A stretch of 64,000 nucleotides of DNA from Ascaphus truei. Its lineage: Eukaryota > Chordata > Amphibia > Anura > Ascaphidae. The translations under genes and the position numbers were made by a program. The stretch lies in contig CM071570.1 in assembly GCA_036426205.1 (NCBI GenBank), positions 2,495,997-2,559,996 of the forward strand. Direction: 5' to 3'. Shown piece after piece: positions 44,801-55,308 of the stretch. Numbering within the stretch: position 1 is the first letter of the stretch; each line of letters begins with the position of its first letter. Below the pieces are notes generated by a model. It did no database searches and was not told where the DNA came from. It worked only from the letters and a program-made list of their open reading frames with translations.

Positions 44801-46980
44801 GTGTGGCGCAAACTTAAAAGTTTGCCATCCCCTGTGCTAGAAGTTAGCTTTGCCTTGCCAACAATGAGGTGTACCTTTTGCGTTCAGCATTAAAGACCCT
44901 TACTTAGTCGCACATGTCTGGGACCTCTATTTGCCAAAACCCTATGAAAAGATATACATATACATATCTATACATATACATATCTATACATAGATTTGTA
45001 TCAACGTGCCCAGGGCATTACATGTCACATTTCATTTACATGCTTACTGAGCTGGTATGAGGATTTTTATTGCAAAGATGAAAGTTAGTGGTGTTGATAA
45101 TTCTTCTCAGAAATGTACATTATTTATAACAAAGACTCCCAGCCATCACATGTTTGTAGGGAAAGGCATGCACCCAAGTTTTAATTCCTTGCTACTTTAC
45201 TTTTGTGAGGGGGTCTCTAGCGGCTCAATGACTTGTCAATGAGAGCATGCATCTGTGTCATTCAGGCAGTGACCCGCCTATCCTCTGGGCCTGGCTGAGA
45301 GAGGAGAGCAAGTAAAGGCGATCAGACATCGCGGGACGCCCCAGATGAGCAGTCGACTGTCTTTTGCCACGGGGGCACAGCACCCTTGGCAGAGGGTTGC
45401 GGCACCCTGGTTCAGAAACACTGATGTAGACCTATACATATCTGGTATCTGTGTACAACAGGAAACAGGGGCAATAAAACTTTAATTAAAGGACGAAGCT
45501 CATTCTAGTATATTAAAATGTGCTGACCACGCAGGTGGCAACTACCATTGGCAGCAAAAAGTTCAAAGACGACATGAAATTGCCCCAACTGCAGCAGCTG
45601 GTTTAGAGTAGTGGGGCAGTTGGAGTAAAAGAAACGTGTCCATTCCTCGCACTGACAGACTATGTAAGTATCACGGGGGGAGAGAGGAAGTGGGGAAGAG
45701 AGAGGATGAGGGAGGAGAGACGAGGAGAGGAGGAGGGGAGGAGAGGATGTAGAGGGGGAGGGTAGGAGGGGGGAGAGAAGGAGAGGAAAGGGTATAGGAG
45801 AGGAGAGGAGGGGAGAGATCTTGTATTCTAGGCTGTAACATGGTAAGTTTGGCTTTCCATTCAGTTTCTGCTGCATTTAGGCATGTTCATTTCAATAACA
45901 ATACAGTAAGAGACTGTTCCTTCCCCGTGGGAGTGGGCATCCTATTCTAATTCGGAACGGACTAAAATCAATCTTCTCGTTTCCTCAAATTACAGGCTAA
46001 GTCAATGTCACGTATACTTTTTGTGGCAAGAGACTTTAATCCCTACCCCAGAATTACTGAAAAAACTAAATATTTCAACAACGTTTTGTGATCACCTGAC
46101 ACCTTGCACGAGGTAGCATCACCTCACATAAGCCTGAAGTGCATCTGTCCCAATGAAATATTAAAAAGATGCATGCTGGGTACCAGGCTGGTATAGGTTC
46201 AGACCGGATTATATTAAAAACAGTAACAATGTCATAAGGGCACTTCATCTGCCAGCTGCAAGTCCGTGTCATCCCTCATCTCATCAGGCGTTCTCCGCGG
46301 AGAAAGGGAAATGTCATGCATCTGTCGTAGAAGATTATGCAGTCTCCAAATCTCTTTACACTCCTCCCCCCCCCCCCCCAATTTTAGATATCGATATATA
46401 ATCTGAACGGGGAGGTCCTCCAGAGCCGAATTCTACTATTCCCAGCTCCGTTGGCGACCTGGTTCCAGAGAAATGTAAGTATGTGCAAGGGAAGTGAAAA
46501 ACAAAATTAAAATAGCGGCCAAGATCATCTAACAGTTAGCCGCACTGCCATGCCCGATGATATTGCAGCTTCCTGTTTGCCCACAAGAATAGGGTTGACC
46601 TGGGATATCCCAAAAGACAAAACAAACAGAAAATTAAAAAATATACATTTTTGTTCCTGGAATTGTAGAGTCCCTAGAGATGAGACTAGCGCAGTTTAGC
46701 TCCAGAAAATCTTACGCTTCCATTCTTCTACACACAAAAAAATAAAAAAGTGCCTTAAGCAATGATGTTCCATAAAGACACCTTCTAGCAGCTGAAGGCA
46801 AATAGCCTTTCCTTCATAACATTTGGGTCTAAATGTACTCATGTGCGACAGGTCTACAAGTAGAAATCAGCGGTGGACAAAACAAAAAAAAGAAAAAATG
46901 AAACACTTAGGAGCCAGGTAGAATTTTTAGGAGTCAGTTTTGTTGAGCGCCAGTATGTAAGAGTGTGTACGCCAGTGTAA
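44801..46980. other. hAT-like ends, polypurine tract, otherwise no feature
   Basis: TTAAAAGTTTGCCATCCCCTG (about 44815-44834) looks like a hAT right end closing the G-rich region. ATAC-type microsatellite at 44948-44992. Near 45400-45422, CACCCTGGTTCAGAAACACTG is another hAT-type end without a visible partner. A GAGAGG-type purine tract lies at 45676-45820. A C homopolymer lies at 46367-46380. No gene recognised. Confidence 0.5.
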
Positions 46981-47230
46981 ACCAGTGGTGCGCACACTCG
47001 TGACACACTCGCTGACAGAATACAGAGCAGGGAGAGGGGGGCGAAGCGGTTTGCTTCACTCCCTCCCCCTCTCGGCTGGACTAAGTGGTGCAGCGCTGGC
47101 TGGCAAGTTAATTACTGCCGGGATCAGTAACAGCACGTTCTATTCTGCTCTGCGGTCTCTAGCAAAACAGGATAGGTTGCACTGTTGCTGGTCCCGGCAG
47201 TTACTGACCTGATCAGCACTGAACCACAGG

Positions 47231-48339
47231 TCAAATTTTAGGTGAGAAGAAATAAAGTGCGCAACTACTAATTTAGTGACGTGATGAATAGTGATTAAAT
47301 AAAAAATACGTGACCTTGAACAGAGCGTCTGCAGCTGCGATGGAGGGGGGGCTCAGGGACCCCCTAAACTAACAGATAAAAACAGAAAAGACACAGCGCA
47401 CAACGCTCATAGTGCATTAAAAGATATATTGGCATAAACAATGAGGTAAGGTGAGTATTGTGCGTACATCAATGTGATTACAAATATGCAGTTTCGGGAT
47501 GTTGTTACCCAAACGCCTCAGGAAACCGGAACGAGTGTCCTCACAAGGGTATGGGCGCTGATGTCTCAGATGCAGGATCCTGTTGGTATAGGTAGGAAGC
47601 CTCTAATAGTTCTTGCTCCCCAGAGCACGAGTCAAACGTCAGCTGCTGTCCCATGCAGTGCTTTGCGAGAGCGAAACTCCACACCAGCTGGGTTCTCTCA
47701 CTCCCCTCCGTGCGAAGCACTTCCGGGTCGATGACGTCACCGCGGGGGAGATCGCCTGTTCTGGCGCCGTTCAAACTCGATCAGCTCGCGTGTTGGGGTG
47801 ATAGTTAGAGGTAGAGCTCTTGACCAATTATCCAACGGTTTCGAAAACCTGATGAAGAAAACCCACGGGATAATTGGTCAAGAAGCTTACCTCTAACTAT
47901 CACCCAAACACGCGAGCTGATAGAGTTTGAACGGCGCCATAAAAAGGCGATCTCCCCCGCGGTGACGTCATCGACCCGGAAGTGCTTCGCACGGAGGGGA
48001 GTGAGAGAACCCAGCTGGTGTGGAGTTTCGCTCTGGCAAAGCACTGCATGGGACAGCAGCTGACGTTTGACTCGTGCTCTGGGGAGCAAGAACTATTAGA
48101 AGCTTCCTACCTATACCAACAGGATCCTGCATCTGAGACATCAGCGCCCATACCCTTGTCAGGACACTCGTTCCGGTTTCCTGAGGCGTTTGGGTAACAA
48201 TATCCCGAAACTGCATATTTGTAATCACATTGATGTACGCACAATACTCACCTTACCTCATTGTTTATGCCAATATATCTTTTAATGCACTATGAGCGTT
48301 GTGCGCTGTGTCTTTTCTGTTTTTATCAAATTTTAGGTG
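47231..48339. mobile_element. Palindromic PLE-type insertion with exact 14-bp target duplication
   Basis: TCAAATTTTAGGTG lies at 47231-47244 and 48326-48339. The insert has a left tail (47245-47373) with AAGTGCGCAACTACTAATTT, and then a hairpin of two ~475-base arms (47374-47850 and 47851-48325) sharing GAGGCGTTTGGGTAACAA-type sequence. The tail matches that of the PLE dimer at 17673-20270 (both read GTGCGCAACTA in one orientation). The centre holds a broken hammerhead. Confidence 0.8.
47825..47885. ncRNA. Broken hammerhead at a palindrome centre
   Basis: CTGATGA is intact on the plus strand at 47849-47855, and GAAAC is intact on the minus strand at 47842-47838, in GGTTTTCGAAACCGTTGG. Stem I would be CCAATTATCC with GGATAATTGG, both present. 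The two core halves are on opposite strands because the middle (stem II and loop) was lost at the inversion, so it cannot fold as a single ribozyme. Confidence 0.55.
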
Positions 48340-48438
48340 CCTGGGATTCTTATATCCCTAATGCAGATAGTACACCTTCTGATGTTTCAGAGCCTGAAAC
48401 TTTCTTATGTAAACCTGAGTCAACAGAAAATACAGATC
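48337..48438 (+). CDS. Candidate coding exon (partial), unknown gene
   Basis: After an acceptor-like T-rich stretch ending ATTTTAG (48336), 102 bases stay open and read AWDSYIPNADSTPSDVSEPE and then TFLCKPESTENTD, ending at a donor-like GTAAGA (48439). The mixed Ser/Thr/Pro/Glu composition looks more like real protein than neighbouring frames. The acceptor AG lies inside the 14-bp duplication made by the PLE insertion at 47231-48339, and the pyrimidine-rich run before it (TGTGTCTTTTCTGTTTTTAT) belongs to the PLE. Before the insertion the upstream sequence (CTGAACCACAGGTCAAATTTTAG) had a poor pyrimidine tract. It may be a host exon, part of a decayed DNA transposon gene, or chance. I cannot name the protein. 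Confidence 0.25.
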
Positions 48439-48496
48439 GTAAGAGAATTTTTTTTTTGCTAAAATACGGGTTAAAAAAAATAAATTAACACCACTG

Positions 48497-49476
48497 TTCA
48501 GAGGCAACCCTTGGAGAACAAATGGTTAAAATATCTCAAATTGCAGCACGGTGGAGCTTCAGTAGACACAAGGCCAGGGAGAGGGGGGAAATATAGCGAC
48601 ATGCTCCCAAGTAGTTAAAATGGCAGAATAAACTTCAATCTCATGATCAGCAATCATGTGCTTTCCCTCTGCGGAGGACACACAGGGAACAGGAGAAAGG
48701 GTACTGAGTCAACCCTCAGTGTAACCAATGAACAAGCTAAAAAAATAATAATATCAAGTGATAATACGTTGCTTCAATGTCTAGCATACACAAAAATCCT
48801 GATACACTGCCCAATAACTGCTTCAATCGGCTACCAACACATGTTACTACAGTAATAATGCTAGGCACTTTTATCTCCATCCAAACATAGTGAAAGGACT
48901 CAAGAATAAGGCTGTGCATTAAAAATTCCTCCCATGTTTTCTGCAATGAGCATTTGCTTCATTCACATGTTGCAGCAGTCTGACATGGTCCACTGGTAAA
49001 TTCATACACTTCTGCAAACACTCAGAAATAAAACTAGAAGCCTGTGTGATTAAATATCTGTGTGAATGTCTCTGTTGTGATCAAATGTTTTTTAGTGAGA
49101 ATTGCAAGAATAGAAAAATAGAGAATGCTGTATATGCGTTTACAAGTGAATTTGCACGACCAGGTACAGATGTGACTGAATGATATTGGATATACCCTGC
49201 TAGCAGAACAGTACAAGCGCAACAACAAATCTCCTTCCCGACCATCCTAGTGTTATGACTGGTTATGTAGAATGTGGATGGTCTCTAGCCACAGGATATG
49301 TAGCTAACAGTAACAGTGCACCTTCCTCTCTCTAACCTGGAAAACAGATATACAGCTGCTGCACCAGACAAGCAAGTGGGAGGTAGGGGATCACAATACA
49401 ATGTGCAGAAGCTGCATTTCTGACTCCAATAAGTACCGGGCAATGGAGGGCTTCAGTTAAGATGACTAATCTAATA
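48497..49476. other. No feature recognised
   Basis: Plain AT-rich sequence with no repeat termini and no convincing reading frame. Confidence 0.45.
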
Positions 49477-49590
49477 CAGGGGTGCTCAACGCCACTCCTC
49501 AATTCCCCCCTCCCCCCCAGCAGGTCAGGTTTTAAGTATATCACAGCTTCAGAACAAGTGGGGCTTGAGGACTGGAGTTGAGAACCCCTG
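49477..49590. mobile_element. hAT MITE
   Basis: The ends CAGGGGTGCTCAACGCCA and GACTGGAGTTGAGAACCCCTG are hAT-type inverted repeats, and the internal AGCAGGTCAGGTTTTAAG matches the MITE at 12969-13099 in family style. Flanks ATCTAATA and GAGTAATA agree at 5 of 8 positions. Confidence 0.65.
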
Positions 49591-50529
49591 GAGTAATAGA
49601 TACTTTATTGACCTGATCAACCACACAGACCAATTATTTCTTGCACAACCCCCCCCCCCCCCCTGAAATATTCTCATTGGGCTCTGAAAACGTTTATTCC
49701 GTCTCACTAGGAGTTCGACCTTTCCAACATATCTTTCACATTTCTCTCAGATGACCTTACAGGCATATCCCGCATTAACGTACGCAATGGGTCCAGAGCA
49801 TATATGTAAAGCGAAAATGTACTTAAAGTGATGCACTCCCTTAACAATGCATGTACTCTACTGCAATCGTCATATACGTGCATAACTGATGTAAATAACG
49901 CATGTGTAACAGGCTCTATAGTCTCCCCGCTTGCGCACAGCTTCGGTGCAGGTAGGGAGCCGGTTTTGCTATTCAGGACGTGCTGACAGGCGCATGCGCG
50001 AGCTGCCGTTTGCCTATTGGGCGATATGTCCTTAATCGCGAGTGTACTTAAAGTGAGTGTCCTTAAACCGGGGTATTTCTGCATTTAATAGGGACTGAAG
50101 ATATGGCAGTTTTTGGACTATACTGAATGTTTTATTGAAGGTGATAAAGGAGGCACTCACAAAAAAGTCCAAAGCATCCTATTGAAGCGGTTGTTGAATG
50201 GACACATTTTGGCCTCTGAATGCAGAAGTGTTTGTCAATCAAATGTGTGTGTTTTTTTTTTTTTACCCTTCGGCAACTCTGTTCTCAGAGAGCCGATAAG
50301 GTTAAGGGGAGGGGGAGCGGGAGTGTAGGTGGGGGAGCGGGAGTGTAGGTGGGGGAGCGGGAGTGTAGGTGGGGGAGCGGGAGTGTAGGTGTATAAGCAC
50401 TTGGTAATCACACAGTGATGTAAAAAAAAAAGTGAGCGGACAGAGGAAAGCAAATAGTTCCCAAGTCTCAGCTCTTCATGGTTACATACTACCTTAGAAA
50501 AAAATATTAGACAATACATTATCCAAGTT
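49591..50529 (+). repeat. 20-bp minisatellite in otherwise plain sequence
   Basis: At about 50310-50390 the unit GGGGGAGCGGGAGTGTAGGT is repeated four times. A C homopolymer lies at 49651-49663. No gene is visible in the rest. Confidence 0.7.
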
Positions 50530-51796
50530 AACAAGGGAGGATCTCATTAATCTAAATACTACATTAACGAAGACTGATCTGGCTGAAGCGGTCAAATGAC
50601 TAAAGGCCGCTAAAGTCCCAGGCCCGGGTGGTACATCCAATATGTGTCAGGAGAATGACATCAATATTCTGTCCCCATGTGTGTCAGATCTATTTAATTC
50701 CTTCCTGGAGGGAAGAGAATTCCTGAGCAAATGTCTAAGGCAAATATTGCAATAATACATAAGGAAGGCAAAGACCCACTGGGCTGTGGTCATAGTTATA
50801 TGTCAATTTCTATCAAACCCAAACTTCAAAATATACAGTAAAATGCTGGACAACAGATTGAATTCGATTCGTACTAGATTTATACATATCAATCAGGTGG
50901 GATTTATCAGTGAATGTTAGGCTACTGGTAACACTTGGAAAACATTATAGAACAAAAACGCTAAAGCCTTTTTTACTGAGCTGTGACGCTAATAAGGCGT
51001 TTGGTAGGATCTATTGGACCTTGCTGAACAAAACATTGCAGGTATTTGGCATTGAGAGCCTAGATCTTAAGGGGATTCAGGCCTTCAATAATTCTCTAGC
51101 AGCAACCGTAACAATTCCTGGGGGTAACGCAAATGAAATACAAATCACCAATAGGACCACAATAGAGCCATAAGCCTCTGCAACCAGGGAAACCCAAATA
51201 GTCAGGGCATTAGGATAAGTAATGAGACCTACCTAACTTACAGGCCTCTCTTTCTGAAATTGATAAGTTTTCAGGCCACAAAATACTGGCAAGCCCTAAA
51301 TCTAACCCTACCTCAGCACAAAGGAAAATTGCCACCACTAACTTTTAGCTACAAATGGAGAGATCCCCATCTAAAATACTTAGGGATATAGATACAGAAC
51401 CAAAAATTACCACTGCCGATTTAAATATAACTATCCCAACTTATTTGCCCAAACTAAAAAGGATCTCCAAATTTTGAATAAATTCCACATTTCCTGGCTA
51501 GGACGCAGAAATTCAATCAAAATGAACATCTTACCAACATTACTGTACCAACTCCAGGCCCTCCCAGTCGCTATGCCACTTAAACACATAAAAGTTACAA
51601 AAAAGGACAATTTCATTTGTCTGCCAGGGTAAGAAACCAAGAGTAGCGCTGTCAGTCTTACTAACTCCAAAGGCAGGCCAGGCCTCGCAGGGCAGGACGG
51701 TAAGAAACATTCTTTGCCTTCTCACAGATTGCATACTGGAATTCAGACCTAAAGCTGTGCTGCTGGGTGGATCGAGAGTCCTATTATAGTAAACAC

Positions 51797-52225
51797 TAGC
51801 TGAGAGACCCGGCGTTGCCCGGGAGTTAAATTTCCCTGAGCGGAGCACCGGGGGGGGAGCTGAGCGGAGCACCGGGGGGGAGCTGAGCGGAGCACCGGGG
51901 GGAGACACGGGGAGAGGAGGTGCGCGCGGGTCACGATGACTTGGATTTCAGGCTGATGTTCGGGGAGGAAGAGGCGGAGCCACCGGGACCGGCGGGTAAG
52001 AGACCGGGAGATGTGCTGCTAACACTGTGAGCCCCACAACACCCCCCCCCCTACCGTGTCTGTCTGTGTGTCTGTGTGTCTGTGTGTGTCCTTTGGCCCG
52101 TCACTCCTCCTCTGGCCAATGAGAGGTGTGCGGGGGCGGGCGGGCCAAGGGACCAATGAGATTTCCCCTAGGGACAGAGGCCATGCAGACAGGCATACAG
52201 TGCTTTCACAAATATAGTATAAGAT
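51797..52225. mobile_element. Short copy of the TAGCTGAGAGACCCGGCG repeat
   Basis: Shares both ends and internal blocks with 33725-37325 but is only 429 bases. Contains a 24-bp tandem repeat (GAGCTGAGCGGAGCACCGGG, three copies, about 51836-51905) where the large copy has its G-rich expansion. It interrupts the L1-type relic, so its edges are well bounded. Confidence 0.7.
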
Positions 52226-52854
52226 GTATCTTTACCCTCTTTACCACAAGGTTCATCACAAACACATTTTTACATTAAACATCTGGTACGCAGCCAAATC
52301 AAAGTTTGGGTTGCTCGCTTCAACATTCACCCATATTTGATAACCTACGTTCCCCTTAGGCTGCAACACAAATTATTCTGATCTTTGGAAAAACAAAAAC
52401 ATCTTGGATATTGGTAACTTGTCTAAAGGGAAACTATTGAAATTCAATGAGATTTTCTCCAAATACACCCTTCCTAAGGCAGAACTATTTAGGTACCTTC
52501 AAATGATACTTCCCTAATACAACTATTTGTAAAACAAAATGTATGAACAGGAAATATCAGAAAGGCCTAATCACTATTATTTATCAAGAACTTGCTCCTA
52601 TGGGGCGACTTCCTAGCCATACTTGTATGAGAAAATGGGAGTCTCACCTACAGGTTGAGATTCTGAATGATGATTGGGGTTGATATATGAGACAATGCCT
52701 CCATGGCCTCTATTTGCATAACAACAAGAGAGAATAATTTATCAAATAATATTCCGATGATACTTATCCCCCAAACATCATGTTTCCAAGTTCACAGAAC
52801 AGTGTTGGAGAAAATGTGGTAAAGTAGGTGACTTAGCTCACGTATGGTGGCATT

Positions 52855-53464
52855 ACCCAGAGGCAGGGCTGCCGACAGGGGGGGGGACAGGCCCGGCTGC
52901 CGGTCCTTTCCATCAGCTGCAGGCCTCTGTCCCTCTGTCCCACACCGAGCGTCCGATGCTGCTGCACGACGCCCCTTATGTCAGTGCGCCGGAAGCGTGG
53001 CCCAGCTTCCGGCGCGCGTGCTGATGTTGGAAGCTCTGTGTGGGACAGAGGGATAGAGGACCGCAGCTGAGAGCCGGGGCCCGGGCCGCGGGAGGACTGG
53101 CAGCCATGCCTGGCCAGGGCCCAACTTGCAGCGCCGGCCACTGGGAACCCACAGCAATAGGACCCGGCCTGACCATCCACAAGGTAAGTCTGTGTTTTTT
53201 TTTATATGTATTGGGTGGTGAGGGTCTTTTTAATATGCATTGGTGGTGGGGGTATCTTAATATGCATTGAGGGGTAGGGGTGTATTTTTTAGTATGTATT
53301 GGGGGTGGGGGTGTATTTTTATTATGTATTGGGGTGGCGGTTTTTGGTATGTATTTTGTGGGGGGGATTGAGTGACAGTAGGTAGAGGGTGGGAAATAGA
53401 GGGGGCTCGTGAGGGTTAGGGGAAATAGAGGGGGCTCGTGAGGGTTAGGGGCCCTGTGCAGAGG
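52855..53464. mobile_element. hAT-like non-autonomous element with internal minisatellite
   Basis: Starts CAGGGCTGCCGACAG at 52863 and ends TAGGGGCCCTG near 53456, with flanks CCCAGAGG and TGCAGAGG (6/8). The left half holds an inverted repeat (GTCCCTCTGTCCCACAC against GTGTGGGACAGAGGGA). From about 53195 to 53370 a degenerate ~33-bp unit with TATGTATTGGGGGTGGGGG is repeated about six times, and GGGGGCTCGTGAGGGTTAGG is doubled at 53400-53450. Confidence 0.5.
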
Positions 53465-53780
53465 TACAAAGGGATAATGATTCAAAAGTTTATTGAATAA
53501 ACTTTAAAGATCACTATCCCTCTTGAACAGGTTACAATCTTACTCTCTAAACCTATGGAAAACCAGAGTCCCTCCAATCCTAAATTAATCTCCTATATTT
53601 TAACGGCTGCTAAATGCTCAATTTCAGCATCAAGGGAGAATCAATCAACAGCAACAAAAAATGCATATGGCGCAGCGAATAGAGGAAGTGATATTGATGG
53701 AAAAACTTGTATCTTCTTTTCAAGCACAATGTTAAAAACGTTTATAAAGTGTGAAACCCTTGGATCAATTGATATAGTTT

Positions 53781-54395
53781 AAATGGTTATTCAGGTGACA
53801 ACCTCATAAGATGTTGATTTGTGTTTAATCTAATATGTTTAACTGGTGGTTCCAACCCTTTTTCCCACCCCTTCTGTTTTCTACTTCCTGTACCATTCCA
53901 ACTCCAAAAACGTAAATAAAAGGTAAGTTATGTAGCCTACATAAAAAAGAAAATATATAGGTCTGCCAAAATTAGGTAGAAAATAAACAAAAAAAGACAT
54001 CAGCCACACGCAACCCCTTAAACATCGCTGTCAATAGTTCACTTTGGTCATAAGAGGTATTGATTCTTTATGTCACACATTTTGTGTTTCATGCTTTCTT
54101 AGAATGCATACAATAATAATAATAATAAACTATAGCCCCCTCAGTTCACACATTTGGATTATTGTGATATCTAATGATACTAAAAAATGTATCACATTGA
54201 TAAACAGGTTCATGAACTGAAATATCGTGACGGATTCCATTTTCACCAGTAACTTCATCTGAACAAATATTTTCGATGCAAAGAATACCAGGTACAATAA
54301 CTACTCTAAGTAACGAAACGTAATCCTTCACCGTACAGAGTACAGTACTGTAATATAGTATGGAACACATACAAGCACATTCACACATCAGACCG
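53781..54395. other. No feature recognised
   Basis: AT-rich sequence with a short AAT microsatellite at 54111-54127. No reading frame of interest. Confidence 0.45.
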
Positions 54396-54972
54396 GTCCC
54401 CTAAACCTGCCTCACCCAGTACTCCCACACAGCTTCCACTGCAGCCAGGGACTCTGGGTAATTACATTAAACAAGCACTTTTTGCTTCTTATCCACTTCC
54501 CAGTTGAAACCGCTATCTATGAGGAGGTTTGCTCACCAAATACTTCTTTGACCAAGGCTTTACTGCAAAATCCACATTAAAGAGAGCAGTTCCACCTATT
54601 TGAAATACTTACCAGTAAAGTTACCAGATTTAAATCTCTCCAGGGGGAAACAAAATGGTTACCAACTTTAATGCCAATAGGAAGCTGTAACATCATCAGA
54701 TGTGGCTTCCTATTGCATTGCCATTTAAATCATCTTTAAAAATAAAGAAGTATTACATACATAATAAGAGTACTAAAGAGTACTTATTACGCTCTGGACG
54801 ACCGCCGTTTCCAATCCTGAAAAAAATGGAGGTTAGTTAGGGTGGATTGCTCCTTTAAACTGGATAAGAAGCAACAAGTCACATTCTAGGAGTGCTCATT
54901 TGCATGTCATTACCCAGAATCCCTGGCTGCAGTGGAAGCATTGTATGCTGTGTGATTACGGGTTAAGGCGGA
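54396..54972. mobile_element. MITE-like element with ~80-base inverted ends
   Basis: About 54396-54480 and 54890-54972 are inverted copies (CTTCCACTGCAGCCAGGGA against TCCCTGGCTGCAGTGGAAG). The interior contains GAAATACTTACCAG and CCAATAGGAAGCTGTAACAT, and related words recur at about 58460-58535 (GATACTTACCCG, CCAATAGAAAGCCGTAACAT), so this is a dispersed family. Target duplication and superfamily were not determined. Confidence 0.55.
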
Positions 54973-55308
54973 TGTTAGGATACTCGTATACCACGTGAAT
55001 GTGCTCATAAGTGTTCTTTATTATTACTATTCAAAGAATATCACTGCCCTCTGCTGGAAAGTGATATAAAGCCAGAACGGTTTGCTAAGAAATTATATTC
55101 TACATTTCACTAGGTAGTAGGGTCTGCTATAGTTGAAACGCGAGGGTACTCGGGTACTATAAAGTACCAGAATTATTAATTTTTTTACACACCTATACTA
55201 TTTAATTTGCACGTTTTCAATTGAACATGCATTTTAGGAAAATGGAACTTGGAAAAATCTTCTTTTCCTTTGTTTTTATGGTGTATATACATACACACAT
55301 CTGTATTA
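54973..55308. other. No feature recognised
   Basis: Plain AT-rich spacer between a MITE-like element and a Tc1 relic. Confidence 0.45.

Larger units (their letters stand above)
50530..53780 (+). pseudogene. L1/Tx1-type LINE reverse transcriptase relic with two insertions
   Basis: A decayed non-LTR retrotransposon polymerase. The plus strand reads, in order: AAKVPGPGGTSN-like (about 50610), HKEGKDPLGCGHSYMSISIK (about 50758-50817), INQVGFI (50891), SCDANKAFGRIYWTLLNKTL (about 50983-51040, motif A region), then TIPGGNANEIQITN. Further on come FHISWLGRRNSIKMNILPTL and LYQLQALPVAMP (51480-51580) and, beyond the insertions, CWRKCGKVGDLAHVWWHYPE (about 52804-52863). These correspond to reverse transcriptase and the C-terminal L1 region. 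Stops and frameshifts are frequent, and the YADD box was not found. It is split by a 429-base repeat (51797-52225) and a hAT-like element (52855-53464). Confidence 0.75.

Noticed and set aside
37757..44893. Open frames of up to 578 codons (glycine/arginine-rich plus strand, proline/leucine-rich minus strand)
   Set aside because: Long frames exist in several overlapping frames at once and follow the GGGGAAGCAGAGCAGGGG repeat. This is composition, not coding.
46983..48496. A hAT element with CAGTGGTG and CACCACTG ends
   Set aside because: The ends are only 8 bp and the flanking 8-mers (GTGTAAAC, TTCAGAGG) do not match, so the borders are not supported.
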